A DNA stretch of 64,000 bases from Anoxybacterium sp963668245. Lineage in GTDB: Bacteria; Bacillota; Clostridia; Peptostreptococcales; Anaerovoracaceae. Under the pieces are notes generated by a model. It had not been told where the DNA came from. It worked only from the letters and a program-made list of their open reading frames with translations, and made no database searches. The position numbers and the translations under genes are program-made. Of the stretch, positions 26,559-36,602 are shown one piece after another. Positions within the stretch are counted from its first letter, which is position 1. Every line of letters starts with the position of its first letter. The stretch lies in NCBI GenBank assembly GCA_963668245.2, contig OY764195.2:2170001-2234000 (forward strand), written 5' to 3'.

Positions 26559-27440
26559 ATGGAAAATTCGAAATACAGGGCCTTTATTGTCTCAGTTGAA
26601 TCTGGAAGCATAACGAAGGCGGCTCACTTATTAGGCTACACACCATCCGGTGTTAGTCAATTGATTCGTGCGTTGGAAAAAGAACTCGGGTTTTCTCTTT
26701 TGATTCGAAATAAGAAAGGGATTGAAATAACAGAAAACGGAAAAAGAGTTGAACCCGTGCTGAGAGAATTGATACGACAGGAAAATCATTTAGAGCAGAT
26801 ATCTTCTGAAATCAAAGGATTAAGAACAGGTCGAGTTACGATTGCTACTTATTCAAGCATTTCAAGTCACTGGCTTCCATCTGTAATCAAGGAATTTAAG
26901 GAATTATATCCAACTATTGAACTACACTTGATGGAAGGAATCAGACAGGAAGTGGAAGAATGGCTATTAGAAAGGCGTGCCGATATTGGTTTTTTTAGCT
27001 ATAAAGATGCTATGCCTTTTGAATGGTTTCCTTTGGCAAAAGATGAGATGGTTGCCGTACTGCCATTAAGTCATCCATTGGCAGAAGAAAAATGCTATCC
27101 CCTCACGGCATGTCAAACAGAAGATTTTATTATGCCTGCATTGGGGCAGGATAATGATGTTCTTGAACTACTTGCGCGACATAAACTAACACCCTCCATC
27201 GTGTTTTCTACACTTGAAAACTTTGCCGCACTTACTTTGATAGAGCAAGAGCTTGGGATGAGCATTATGAACCAGTTGATAACCCAGCGCTGGGATTGCA
27301 ATGTAAAGATGCTCCCTCTCGATCCACCACAATTTATTACACTTGGGATTGCAGTCCATTCATATGAAAAAGCATCTCCAGCCGTCCAAAGATTTATTCA
27401 ACTTGCAAGAAAACGCTTACTTACAGACATCAACCCATGA
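26559..27440 (+). CDS. LysR-family transcriptional regulator
   Basis: A protein of 293 residues. The N-terminal winged HTH (about 5-62) reads SGSITKAAHLLGYTPSGVSQ. A linker helix and a substrate-binding domain (about 90-290) follow. It is divergent from the EamA transporter, the usual regulator-target pairing. GAGGAAAGGTGG lies before the ATG. Its 3' end overlaps the convergent ybaK-like gene by 24 bases. Confidence 0.93.
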   Translation: MENSKYRAFIVSVESGSITKAAHLLGYTPSGVSQLIRALEKELGFSLLIRNKKGIEITENGKRVEPVLRELIRQENHLEQISSEIKGLRTGRVTIATYSSISSHWLPSVIKEFKELYPTIELHLMEGIRQEVEEWLLERRADIGFFSYKDAMPFEWFPLAKDEMVAVLPLSHPLAEEKCYPLTACQTEDFIMPALGQDNDVLELLARHKLTPSIVFSTLENFAALTLIEQELGMSIMNQLITQRWDCNVKMLPLDPPQFITLGIAVHSYEKASPAVQRFIQLARKRLLTDINP

Positions 27441-27878
27441 TTTATTTTTAGAAAATAGTTCTAATTCTTGGACAGATAATTTCACTACGCTGTTGCTACT
27501 TCCCGCTGCAGGAAAAACTGTATCGAACCGTTTTAAGGATATGTCCATAAATATTTCGACATCTTCATTTACTGCAAATGGACACACTCCACCTGGTGCA
27601 TGTCCAATATAAGTCTCTACAATCTCATAGGGAATCATCTTTGACTTTTGTTGAAATTGATCCTTATACTTCTTGTTATCTATTTTCATATCTCCAGCAG
27701 CGATAATCATCACTGGCTTTTCTCCTTGTAAAAAAGTCATCGATTTTGCGATTCTCTCCGCCTTGCAACCAATTGCTTCTGCTGCTTTTTCCACAGTAGC
27801 ACAGGATACATCAAATTCTACAATTCTATCTAAAAGACCATAGCTTTCAAAGTATTGTGTTACTTTTTCAATTGCCAT
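27417..27878 (-). CDS. YbaK/EbsC-type aminoacyl-tRNA deacylase
   Basis: A protein of 153 residues of the YbaK/ProX/INS superfamily. The conserved lysine region KAERIAKSMTFL and the loop YIGHAPGGVCPFAV are present. These free-standing editing domains remove wrongly attached amino acids from tRNA (Cys, Ala or Ser from tRNA-Pro). The start MAIEKVTQYF follows a GGAGGAG box by about 7 bases. It overlaps the end of the lysR gene tail to tail. Confidence 0.88.
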   Translation of the reverse strand: MAIEKVTQYFESYGLLDRIVEFDVSCATVEKAAEAIGCKAERIAKSMTFLQGEKPVMIIAAGDMKIDNKKYKDQFQQKSKMIPYEIVETYIGHAPGGVCPFAVNEDVEIFMDISLKRFDTVFPAAGSSNSVVKLSVQELELFSKNKSWVDVCK

Positions 27879-27977
27879 ATCGCTCTCCTCCATCCTATTT
27901 CATTTGCATTCAATAATAAGAAAACTCATTCATTTATTTATCCCGAATATTATATCATAGCGAGTAGATAAATGAAA

Positions 27978-28015
27978 TGCGATGAAATATCGGTCATCCC
28001 GAATACTTCATCGCA
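27978..28015 (-). terminator. Hairpin after the first SLH gene
   Basis: The stem TGCGATGAA / TTCATCGCA has further pairing near the loop (CGG/CCG). It lies 15 bases past the SLH gene stop at 28031. The T run on the minus strand is weak. Confidence 0.5.
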
Positions 28016-28030
28016 CCATGGAGATTTTTA

Positions 28031-31000
28031 CTAAACAGCCATATATTTTTGATATAATTGATAGATGATCTGCGCTGCCTGAGCACGAGTTAAGTTTGCT
28101 TTTGGCTGAAACTGTCCATTTGGAAATCCATCCATGATTCCTTCTTGATAAACTGTTTCTACTTGATTTGCTGCCCATGAAGCAATTAGCTCACTGTCTT
28201 TATAACGTCCATCTAAAGCCTCATAACTACTGTATCCTAGATAGGATAGCGCATTGGCAATGATGGTTGCAGCTTCTTGTCTTGATATTTGTTTGTTTGG
28301 TGCAAATGTATTGGAAGACCAACCACTAACTATTCCTGCATCATAAAGTCCATTGACGCTATTTTGATACCAAGCACCTTCTTTGATATCTGTAAAAATA
28401 TCATCATCCTCAGTTTCATCAAGGTCTAACAGTCTTGCGATTAATGATGCGAATTCAGCTCTGGAAATAGAACCATTTGGTTCAAAAGAATCAGTTGTTT
28501 TCCCATTGATTATACCTTGTCCTGCAAGCACTTCGATTTGCTGTTTTGCCCAACTATTTTGAATGTCATCAAAGCTCACATCAGAAACAGTAATAAAATA
28601 CATACTAAAATGAGTCCTTTTTACTTTCATCTTGCCAGTAGCCACATCATACTGTCCTACGATTTTTTCAATGACACCATTATCATTGAGGAGATAAAAA
28701 GATACTTTTTCAGGATCTTCCCCATCTTTCAAAGTGTATGGTATCGATACTTCAATGGCTTGCTGAAACTGAGACACTTTTTGATTGGCAACGTATGCGT
28801 TTAAGTCAATTACTTCGCTTACCCCTTCTGGCAAGCTTTCTTTCAGATGTTCTGGTAAATTTTCTCGATCCAATTTGGACGCACTCAATACAATATCATC
28901 ATTGCCTAAATCACCAAATGTATCTTTCTTTAGCTCAAAAGAAGCTAATTCTGATTCAATACTGACACGATCAAGCTTTTCGAAGATTTTGTCAAGATCA
29001 GGCAATGCAACTTCAAATTCTTTTGCATCGGAATCTACTGGGACTACGAGCGTTATTTTGTTTTCTGTCGTTCCATTTGGATTGAATTCACTGTTTTGTC
29101 CTTCTCTCTGATTTGCAAGATCATTGATATTTGATACTTCTTTTGTCAAATCTACTTTAGAAAGGTCTGCCACAACCTTGTCATCTGTCCGTCTAACGAG
29201 GGAACCGTTCACTTCATTTCTTGCTATTTCCACAATGGTAGTTGGTTTCTCTTCATTATCCTCTGATTGTGGCTTGGCATTGGAAGGTAATAAATTACCG
29301 TTACCTGCCGTATGATTACTGCCACCGGAGGATCCTGATGGGGGTGCTACATCTAAATAAAAAAAATAATTGGGAAGATCAAATCCGCTTACATTCAGAT
29401 TGCTCACTACTTTTGTTGTGTATCCTGCGTGAGATATAGTGATCTCATAAGAGCCATTTTGCAAGAAAAATAGCGCCCTTCCATCTGTTCCAGTGGAGCT
29501 GGATTCATTGATATTCGTGCTAGTATTTTTTACGTTTATCGTTGCCTGAACAAGAGGATTTTTTGCAGAATCAAATGCATAAATCGGCATGTAATATTTT
29601 GTGCGATCCATGATTACCTCATAGGTATTTGGTGTATTCAAAACATCAAAACGAGAAGAAGTATATGGCACCGAGTATCCATCTTTTACAAAAGAAGCCA
29701 TATAGATTCCTTTAGGAAGCTCGATGATGACCTTTCCATCTACATCGGATTGAAACGCTTGGACGCCAATATTCGTAAGAGTCGTCACAAATACCCTAGC
29801 ATCACTCACAGGATTTCCTTCCGTGTCCTTCAAGATAAAATAACTTGTGAACAAAGGTGCATTCATTGTAAAATTTGCTGTTCTTTCCTCTCCAATGATA
29901 GTTACCCCTGATTGAATTGTTTCGTAACCGTCCTTCTCAATTTTGATAGATTGATATCCATTTTTTGTGTATACACTAATCCATCCTTCATCGTTTGTTT
30001 GACCTGTTATATTCTCATTATCATTGCCCAAAATCCTTACTGTGGCACCGTTCACTGGCTCTCCAATTTGATTCTTTACATTGATTGACAAAAGAAATTG
30101 GTTCTTGTTTAATTCAAAATATGCTGTTTTTTCCGCTCCAATGATATTCAATCCCGATTCAAGTGTTTTGTAAAGAGATTTTTCAATTCGTATGGAATAG
30201 TATCCATTTTCTAGAAAAACATTGATTACGCCAGTATCTCCTGTCAATACACTCACAATCTGATTGCCATTACTGTCTTTTACCGTTACGGTTGCACCAG
30301 TAAGTCGATTACCATCTTCATCGAGTACCACTATTGAAAGTATATATCCAGTCTTTTCTAGAATAATATTCTGAGCAATAGTTGCTCCATTAATCGTAAA
30401 TGTAGATTCATAATCATTATATTTTGATTTTGTGACTTTGACTTGATAGGACCCATCTTTTAGATATACTCCAAATTGACCCAGTTCGTCACAAACTGAA
30501 CTGATATTTGTAGTTGGATCATCCGCTGTAATCGTAACACTGGCACCTGACACAATCTCATTATTTTGATTCTTGACTGTCATAAAAAAGATATGTTGAT
30601 CAGGATCTCGCGACATAGCATATTCTTGATAAACATCCGCTCCATTTACCGTAACCGCACCTGATGTCGTAAGATATCCCGCATATCTAACCCCCACTGA
30701 ATAAGTGCCGTTTGGTAATGATAATAATACAACGCCACTACCAGTAGTAGTGTAGGGTCTGGAATTCATTATGACGGAAGCTCCTTCGCAAGGGGCTCCA
30801 TATTCATCTACCACTTTAATGTTTACCTGATATTGTTCCTTATAATCCAATTCAAAGATTACAGATTGATCATCATTATCAACAATGATGATAGATTGAT
30901 TTGTTGTATAACCATCCTTTTCTAACATGACATTGTAAATTCCGTTTTGCAACATTATACTAAAATATCCCTGATTATTTGTTTGTGAAGTGGCAATCTG

Positions 31001-33286
31001 GTTGCCATCGTCGTCTTTTATTGTGACAGTACCATCTGGCAATATGTTGTGAAGAACGTCTTTACTATAAATATCTAGAATAAATGCATTTTGGAGGAGA
31101 TGGAGTTTGCTCGTAAGATTAGCCCCGTTTACAGTAAAAGTAGTATTGAAATCTTCATAGTTGGTTTTTGTTGCTTTCAAGTGATAATTTCCATCTTTTA
31201 AATATACACCCATCGTTCCATTTGCAATGGTTATTGATGTCGTACTTGTCTTTCCATCTTCTGTCGTAATTGTCACAGTTACGCCTTCTATGCCAACCTC
31301 ATCGTAATCTAAAACAGACAAGGATAAATAATGCAAACTGGTATCTCTTGAAAGAGTAAATTCTTTCGTCAAATCAGAGCCTTTGACGGTTAAGCCATTC
31401 AACGATAATAAAGAACCATATCCTTCTTTGGAAATATTTACGCTATAGCTTCCATTAGGCAATGAAAATAATGCAATTCCACTATCTGTTGTTGTAATTT
31501 GTTCTGACCCAATTGTAACGTGCGCATCGGGCAGAGGATTCCCATTTTCATCGATACAACGGATTGATACCATATAGTTTGCGACCGGACTAGCCGTGAT
31601 TTCATTGGAATAAAAGCTCTCTCCACTACCATTCAACGCTTTTACCACAAAATAATAGGTTGTACCATTGGTTAAGCTATTGATTGAAGCATTTACGTCT
31701 CCAGTTGACAACACCTCTTGATAAACACCAGATGCTGTGCCAATATAAACCTTATAACTAGTAGCGGTTGCAATCCCACTCCATGTCAAATTTACCGTCT
31801 GATTATGAGCAGAGCTTAAACTTAGCGTGGGAGCATTTAGCAAGTCTCCCACCACTGGATAATTAGCATGCTGCCACTTGAAATAAGGATAGGTATTGGA
31901 TTGCTTTGCCCATACAGTTCCAAAATCCCAGGTATCGTATGTATCTTGGTCAGTCATTTCTGCAGTTGTTTTCCCAAGCCCTTTATCAGTGTCAGAAAGT
32001 CCAGTACTTTCTTGGTCATAATAACATCTAGATACAATGTTTGATACATCGTTATTGAATCCAATCAAACCTCCCGAATTTGTTGAAGTGTCCACAGCAC
32101 CATATGCATAAGATCGAAGTATAGAACCTCCATTGTATCCTACTAAACCGCCTAGGTATTCCCCATCACTGGTATGATGCACGTTGCTAGAAGCATAGCA
32201 ATCGTTAATGCTTCCGTTGTTATTTCCCACAAGTCCGCCAAGGGTCCAGTATCCAGAAACATTTCCTTTTGCAAAACTCGTTTCAATGGTAGCATCGTTT
32301 TCATTGGTACCGACAAGGCCACCACTGTATCCATAAGACTGAACCGTTACATTAGCATAGGAATCTTGAATGAGCCCATGAGTTGATCCATTTGAATTGA
32401 TTCCTACCAAGCCACCTATATAATGATTTCCTGAAATACTTCCAGCTGCAGAGCATTTTTTGACGGTATTATAATTGACACCGACCAGTCCCCCTGCATT
32501 TCCGTCATTGTGTGATGCAGTTATATCACCGTCTACATGACAATTTATGATTTGACCATAATTGATTCCTGCTAAGATTCCGATGAAACTGGTAGCTTCA
32601 ATACTTGCAGTTTCAATATCTAAGTCTTTTACTATGCCTGTGGTACCAATATTGAAAAGCCCAACGTAATAACTTGCTCCATTGGCACTAGCAGGATCAT
32701 TTGGCCGATGAATGGTTAAGTTTCGTATTGTTTTTCCATTACCATCATACGTACCTGTAAATAATGCACCACCATTCCCAATGGTCGTCATGTCCGTATA
32801 TTCACTCATATTAATATTTGCGGTTTGTTTATAATACTTATCGGGTTCGTTATAAATAGATATCAGGTCTTCAGGCGTCGATACCTCATAGGGGTCATTT
32901 ATGGTGCCTGTTCCGCCTGAATACTTTTCATCCACTCGCCGAAATTCGGCAGTTAAGTCGATATCTGAAGTAATGGTAAAGGTGTATTTTGATGAAGTGC
33001 TCATAGTCACATTACTATTATTTAGCCATCTAACGAAAGTATACCCCTCATTTGCTACCGCATTGACCGTAACGTATGCGCCATCGTCATAATACGCAGT
33101 TCCGCATTGCTCTCCATCTTTTGCGGTTACATTACCAGCGGCACTTATGTTCGTATTTACATGAACAGTCCGATAATTGCTTCCAAAGGAATAAAAATCT
33201 CCTTGGACTCCTATACTAATAATGACAATAATAAGTGACAAAATCAATGAGAGAACGTTCCAATTTTTCTTTTGATACACACACAC
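28031..33286 (-). CDS. SLH surface protein with GLUG, Fn3 and nine regulatory-like repeats
   Basis: A giant secreted protein of 1751 residues. It starts at GTG with GGAGG 9 bases upstream. Order: signal peptide (1-30), one InlB-B-like domain (about 40-115, ending TAEFRR), GLUG repeats (about 120-480, GGLVGxN units), one Fn3 domain (about 490-575), nine carboxypeptidase-regulatory/Cna-B-like repeats of about 75-80 residues (about 578-1320), a Ser/Gly linker, a beta-rich module, then three SLH domains (about 1535-1751) that anchor it to secondary cell-wall polymer. Likely a fibrous adhesin or scaffold. Its SLH part differs from the shared cassette of the later genes. Confidence 0.9.
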   Translation of the reverse strand: MCVYQKKNWNVLSLILSLIIVIISIGVQGDFYSFGSNYRTVHVNTNISAAGNVTAKDGEQCGTAYYDDGAYVTVNAVANEGYTFVRWLNNSNVTMSTSSKYTFTITSDIDLTAEFRRVDEKYSGGTGTINDPYEVSTPEDLISIYNEPDKYYKQTANINMSEYTDMTTIGNGGALFTGTYDGNGKTIRNLTIHRPNDPASANGASYYVGLFNIGTTGIVKDLDIETASIEATSFIGILAGINYGQIINCHVDGDITASHNDGNAGGLVGVNYNTVKKCSAAGSISGNHYIGGLVGINSNGSTHGLIQDSYANVTVQSYGYSGGLVGTNENDATIETSFAKGNVSGYWTLGGLVGNNNGSINDCYASSNVHHTSDGEYLGGLVGYNGGSILRSYAYGAVDTSTNSGGLIGFNNDVSNIVSRCYYDQESTGLSDTDKGLGKTTAEMTDQDTYDTWDFGTVWAKQSNTYPYFKWQHANYPVVGDLLNAPTLSLSSAHNQTVNLTWSGIATATSYKVYIGTASGVYQEVLSTGDVNASINSLTNGTTYYFVVKALNGSGESFYSNEITASPVANYMVSIRCIDENGNPLPDAHVTIGSEQITTTDSGIALFSLPNGSYSVNISKEGYGSLLSLNGLTVKGSDLTKEFTLSRDTSLHYLSLSVLDYDEVGIEGVTVTITTEDGKTSTTSITIANGTMGVYLKDGNYHLKATKTNYEDFNTTFTVNGANLTSKLHLLQNAFILDIYSKDVLHNILPDGTVTIKDDDGNQIATSQTNNQGYFSIMLQNGIYNVMLEKDGYTTNQSIIIVDNDDQSVIFELDYKEQYQVNIKVVDEYGAPCEGASVIMNSRPYTTTGSGVVLLSLPNGTYSVGVRYAGYLTTSGAVTVNGADVYQEYAMSRDPDQHIFFMTVKNQNNEIVSGASVTITADDPTTNISSVCDELGQFGVYLKDGSYQVKVTKSKYNDYESTFTINGATIAQNIILEKTGYILSIVVLDEDGNRLTGATVTVKDSNGNQIVSVLTGDTGVINVFLENGYYSIRIEKSLYKTLESGLNIIGAEKTAYFELNKNQFLLSINVKNQIGEPVNGATVRILGNDNENITGQTNDEGWISVYTKNGYQSIKIEKDGYETIQSGVTIIGEERTANFTMNAPLFTSYFILKDTEGNPVSDARVFVTTLTNIGVQAFQSDVDGKVIIELPKGIYMASFVKDGYSVPYTSSRFDVLNTPNTYEVIMDRTKYYMPIYAFDSAKNPLVQATINVKNTSTNINESSSTGTDGRALFFLQNGSYEITISHAGYTTKVVSNLNVSGFDLPNYFFYLDVAPPSGSSGGSNHTAGNGNLLPSNAKPQSEDNEEKPTTIVEIARNEVNGSLVRRTDDKVVADLSKVDLTKEVSNINDLANQREGQNSEFNPNGTTENKITLVVPVDSDAKEFEVALPDLDKIFEKLDRVSIESELASFELKKDTFGDLGNDDIVLSASKLDRENLPEHLKESLPEGVSEVIDLNAYVANQKVSQFQQAIEVSIPYTLKDGEDPEKVSFYLLNDNGVIEKIVGQYDVATGKMKVKRTHFSMYFITVSDVSFDDIQNSWAKQQIEVLAGQGIINGKTTDSFEPNGSISRAEFASLIARLLDLDETEDDDIFTDIKEGAWYQNSVNGLYDAGIVSGWSSNTFAPNKQISRQEAATIIANALSYLGYSSYEALDGRYKDSELIASWAANQVETVYQEGIMDGFPNGQFQPKANLTRAQAAQIIYQLYQKYMAV

Positions 33287-33569
33287 TTTTGTTTGCCTCC
33301 TAGCAAAATATTATTAAAAATCTATTTCTTCAATTTATATCGGAAGATACAATAATTTGTATAAATTATAGCATCTATTAAAACCTGCATCTGTCGAGTT
33401 ATTTGCTCGTTTATATTGAAATATTTTCAGAATAAATAAAGATTGGATTAGAATCGAAGGAGTGATAGAATAAGCTAGTAGAATCAACAAAGTTATAATA
33501 GTAATACATTCAAGTGAAAAAGAAAGGTAAATTTCAATCGAAAACAAAAGAACAATATTGGAGGAATTT

Positions 33570-33971
33570 ATGTTAAAAGAATTTAAAGCATTTGCTATGA
33601 AAGGCAACGTGATGGATTTGGCGATTGCGGTGATCATTGGAGGCGCTTTTGGAAAAATTGTTACATCGCTGGTCAATGATATTATTATGCCTATTTTGGG
33701 AATCATCATTGGCGGAATTAATTTTCAAGATTTAAAAATAATAATTACACCACAAAATGGTGACGTTGCAGAAGTTGCGATTCGTTATGGTGCATTCGTT
33801 CAGACAACCATTGACTTCATCATAATCGCATTTTCCATCTTTCTATTTATTAAGATACTCTCTTCGTTCAAAAAAAAGGAGCCTATTATTGTAGAACCAG
33901 CGCCACCTTTACCAACAAAGGAAGAACTGCTACTGACTGAAATCAGAGATTTATTAAGAGAAAACAAATAA
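33570..33971 (+). CDS. mscL: Large-conductance mechanosensitive channel
   Basis: A channel of 133 residues with MLKEFKAFAMKGNVMDLAIAVIIGGAFGKIV (amphipathic helix S1 and TM1), TM2 at about 70-95 and the C-terminal bundle KEELLLTEIRDLL. It opens under membrane tension to release solutes during hypo-osmotic shock. GGAGG 5 bases upstream sets the ATG at 33570; an in-frame ATG four codons earlier overlaps that box. It is monocistronic, with a terminator at 33994-34040. Confidence 0.96.
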   Translation: MLKEFKAFAMKGNVMDLAIAVIIGGAFGKIVTSLVNDIIMPILGIIIGGINFQDLKIIITPQNGDVAEVAIRYGAFVQTTIDFIIIAFSIFLFIKILSSFKKKEPIIVEPAPPLPTKEELLLTEIRDLLRENK

Positions 33972-33993
33972 TCTTTCTATCGTTATCACCAAC

Positions 33994-34040
33994 AAAGGGA
34001 TTATCCTACCATCGTTTAGTAATGGAAAGATAATCCCTTT
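33994..34040 (+). terminator. Terminator of mscL
   Basis: A 12-bp stem, AAAGGGATTATC / GATAATCCCTTT, with an inner CCAT/ATGG stem. It is followed by TTCT and begins 22 bases past the mscL stop. Confidence 0.8.
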
Positions 34041-34069
34041 TCTAGTCTTTTCTAATAAAGAAATCTCTA

Positions 34070-34942
34070 TCAAATCTTTTTTTTCATTCTTAGAACCTGA
34101 TTTCTATATTCCGTTGGAGTCAACCCAGTTGCTTTCTTAAAAACACTGGAAAAATGGCTGTGATTTTTAAACCCACATTGCACTGCCACATCGATAACCC
34201 TATTTTTGGGATCATTCAATAATTCAAGAGCCCTGCCAATCTTTAATTCCATGAAAAAGTCATATGGAGTAATACCAGTATTTTCTTTAAATTTTCTAAT
34301 TACTGAAGATTTACTCATCTGAAAAAGAGCTGAAATATCATCCAAAGAAAAGTCATTTTCAACATTTTGCTTCATATACTCAAGAATTCTTTCTAAATTG
34401 GTATCACCCTTTTCATTAGAATCTACAACAAGTCTAATCATTGATACTGCAATTGATATGCTAAGTTGCTTTAATATCAACAAATATCCAGATGCCTTTT
34501 TCTCGTATTCATCAATATATTGCTGAATAAAGCCCTGCAATGTGTCATCACTCATCACTGGGACAGTCTTTAAAGGTAAATTTCTTGTGTGATAGATTTC
34601 ATACATAACTTGTTCAAAGAATTCTCGTTCAAATTGGATATTTGTAAATTCAACTTCTGAAAGAAGAAGTTCTGTACCGTGATTTTCTCCAGATTGTACG
34701 ATAAAAACTTCATTAGGAAGAAGATCGATTGTTTGATCTGATACAACAAAGCCATGGATGGGACAATGGGCAATGACAAATTCATAATTGGTATGTTTGT
34801 GTTGTCCCTTTAGTACATATGTGGGTTTCTTTGAATGAAATATAGTCATCTTATTGCTTGGATATACACCTAATTGACTATCCTCAACAACAAAGTCTGG
34901 TAATGGTTCTTTAATAATTGTCTTATTCTTCAAACGCTTCAA
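34070..34942 (-). CDS. AraC-family regulator with cupin sensor
   Basis: A protein of 290 residues. The N-terminal cupin-like sensor (about 20-150) carries the HKHTNYEFVIAH segment. The C-terminal double HTH (about 190-285) reads FSLDDISALFQMSKSSVIRKFKENTGITPYDF and VAVQCGFKNHSHFSSVFKKATGLTPTEYR. Targets are unknown. It lies next to a second AraC-type gene but not clearly in one operon. Confidence 0.9.
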   Translation of the reverse strand: MKRLKNKTIIKEPLPDFVVEDSQLGVYPSNKMTIFHSKKPTYVLKGQHKHTNYEFVIAHCPIHGFVVSDQTIDLLPNEVFIVQSGENHGTELLLSEVEFTNIQFEREFFEQVMYEIYHTRNLPLKTVPVMSDDTLQGFIQQYIDEYEKKASGYLLILKQLSISIAVSMIRLVVDSNEKGDTNLERILEYMKQNVENDFSLDDISALFQMSKSSVIRKFKENTGITPYDFFMELKIGRALELLNDPKNRVIDVAVQCGFKNHSHFSSVFKKATGLTPTEYRNQVLRMKKKI

Positions 34943-35010
34943 CTCCTATTTATTGAAATATTAAACTGTATCAATCCGATTTTGATATGCTATGCTTCTA
35001 AAAAACTTAC

Positions 35011-35919
35011 TTACATATGAATCGTTTTGACAGGACGCGCCTCTATATAGCCTCGATAACCCATCGGTGCAAGCTGAAATCTTGGTGCAGATTCTGGCGA
35101 CCACTCATAGCCATACACTGAGGGTTCGAATTTATCAATATGATCCCAAACTTCATTAATTTCCTCGATGAAATTATCATCATGATACGGTTCGCCTTGA
35201 AATACCATTAACTTACAAGGAGGTAATTCAATTAAATCGTAACCTTCTGGAACTTCATTGGCATAATCAGCTGGAACTTCAACGCCCTGTACATATTGAG
35301 ATGTCCCCTGTTTTATCAGATGTTTCGGCAGCCACATTCCAATCGGTTCAAACATCGCTTCTTTTACACTGGATAGTACAGACCATACATCACAGCCTAC
35401 CTCCTCACAATATGCAAAATACTCCGTTGCTTTGATTCCTCTCAGTAATAGAACCTTTCGAACCGGTCGTTCGATTACCTGAACAAAGATTGATTTGGTC
35501 ATGTTTTTCTCAATCATTTTTCTCTCTCCTTTATGAAATGCTCGATAGGTATCAAAAACTTTTTGAGGCATAAATAATTTAATTGGCGGTGTATTCTGAC
35601 TGTATTTACTTGGCAACATACCAAATTCCTTGGAAAAGGCTCTTGTAAAGCCTTCATGCGTATCAAATACAAAATCCATAGCTACATCAATTATCTTCTC
35701 GTTTTGATCTCGTAGTATCAAGGCTGCCTTTGTAAGTCTCAATGCGCGAATGTATTCAAAAGGTGCCCTACCAACATAATCTTTGAATAATCTAGCTGCA
35801 TGCCATGGTGAATAGCCAGCGGCAACGGCAAGTTCTTTCAAAGTAATTTTTCCTAGAATATTTTCTTCAATATATTCTTGCATTCGTTGAACCGCTTTGA
35901 TATTTTCAACCTCATTCAT
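35011..35919 (-). CDS. AraC-type regulator with GyrI-like effector domain
   Basis: A protein of 302 residues from MNEVENIKAVQRM; AGGAGG 7 bases upstream decides this start. The N-terminal AraC HTH (about 8-105) includes ITLKELAVAAGYSPWHAARLF. The C-terminal GyrI-like/SOUL-type ligand domain (about 140-302) includes VQVIERPVRKVLLLRG and ends FQLAPMGYRGYIEARPV. Similar proteins sense small molecules and drugs. No transporter is adjacent. Confidence 0.9.
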   Translation of the reverse strand: MNEVENIKAVQRMQEYIEENILGKITLKELAVAAGYSPWHAARLFKDYVGRAPFEYIRALRLTKAALILRDQNEKIIDVAMDFVFDTHEGFTRAFSKEFGMLPSKYSQNTPPIKLFMPQKVFDTYRAFHKGERKMIEKNMTKSIFVQVIERPVRKVLLLRGIKATEYFAYCEEVGCDVWSVLSSVKEAMFEPIGMWLPKHLIKQGTSQYVQGVEVPADYANEVPEGYDLIELPPCKLMVFQGEPYHDDNFIEEINEVWDHIDKFEPSVYGYEWSPESAPRFQLAPMGYRGYIEARPVKTIHM

Positions 35920-36040
35920 TTTCTTACCTCCTATTATCTCAATTATATTCCATAGAGGCATTTATTTCTTGACCACTGTTGCTGATATGATGTTTTTGCT
36001 CACATTAGATTCAGACGGAAAGTCTCGAGAGGATTTTTTG

Positions 36041-36340
36041 CTAGGATTCTTTATCAAATGAATGATATTTTGAACATGCAATTTCTTGGGCATATTCTTT
36101 TGGTGAAAAAGAGAAGTCACCTTTCACAAATGCGGTCACACCACCAAAACACCAGTTCCTATATACTTCTTGAGCACAATAGTCTAAAGGGTATTTTTCC
36201 AAACTTTCTTTTATTATTTCTTTGCATATTCGAATTGCTTCATCTAACGAGGAATAACAGCCAATCAAAGCTTGGCTGTTTCCTTCTTTATCGTAATTAT
36301 CATCCATATATACTTCGTATAGGGTTTCATGATTGTCCAT
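36041..36340 (-). CDS. Hypothetical protein, 99 residues
   Basis: I do not recognise this protein. It starts MDNHETLYEVYMDDNYDKEG and is acidic. It contains SSLDEAIRICKEIIKESLEK (likely helix) and CFGGVTAFVKGDFSFSPKEYA. No signal peptide or membrane segment. GGAAATGAT precedes the ATG. Coding is plausible because the amino-acid mix is normal and the frame is uninterrupted, but there is no motif-level support. The 260-base gap upstream of it (36341-36602) shows only the SLH terminator. Confidence 0.55.
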   Translation of the reverse strand: MDNHETLYEVYMDDNYDKEGNSQALIGCYSSLDEAIRICKEIIKESLEKYPLDYCAQEVYRNWCFGGVTAFVKGDFSFSPKEYAQEIACSKYHSFDKES

Positions 36341-36544
36341 CTATCATTTCCATTGTAAAGTCCCCAATAATAATTTTTTCCATTCTTTCAAATCATCTGC
36401 CAATTGGCTGATCAAGTTCTTCTTGTTCAAATCATAATTCTATTATAACTTATTTTTTATAATTTGTGTATAACTAGCTGGTTATATTCATCTTTCATTG
36501 GAGCTTTCTAAAAAATCAATTTGTTCCCTTCTAATACTCATAGA

Positions 36545-36590
36545 CATTTAAAAATAAAACCTTCCCTAACTATACAGATTCGGAAAGGTT
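36545..36590 (-). terminator. Terminator of the second SLH gene
   Basis: An imperfect stem, AACCTTTCC / GGAAGGTT on the minus strand, followed by TTTTATTTTT. It lies just past the stop at 36603. Confidence 0.7.
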
Positions 36591-36602
36591 ATATACTATT
36601 TT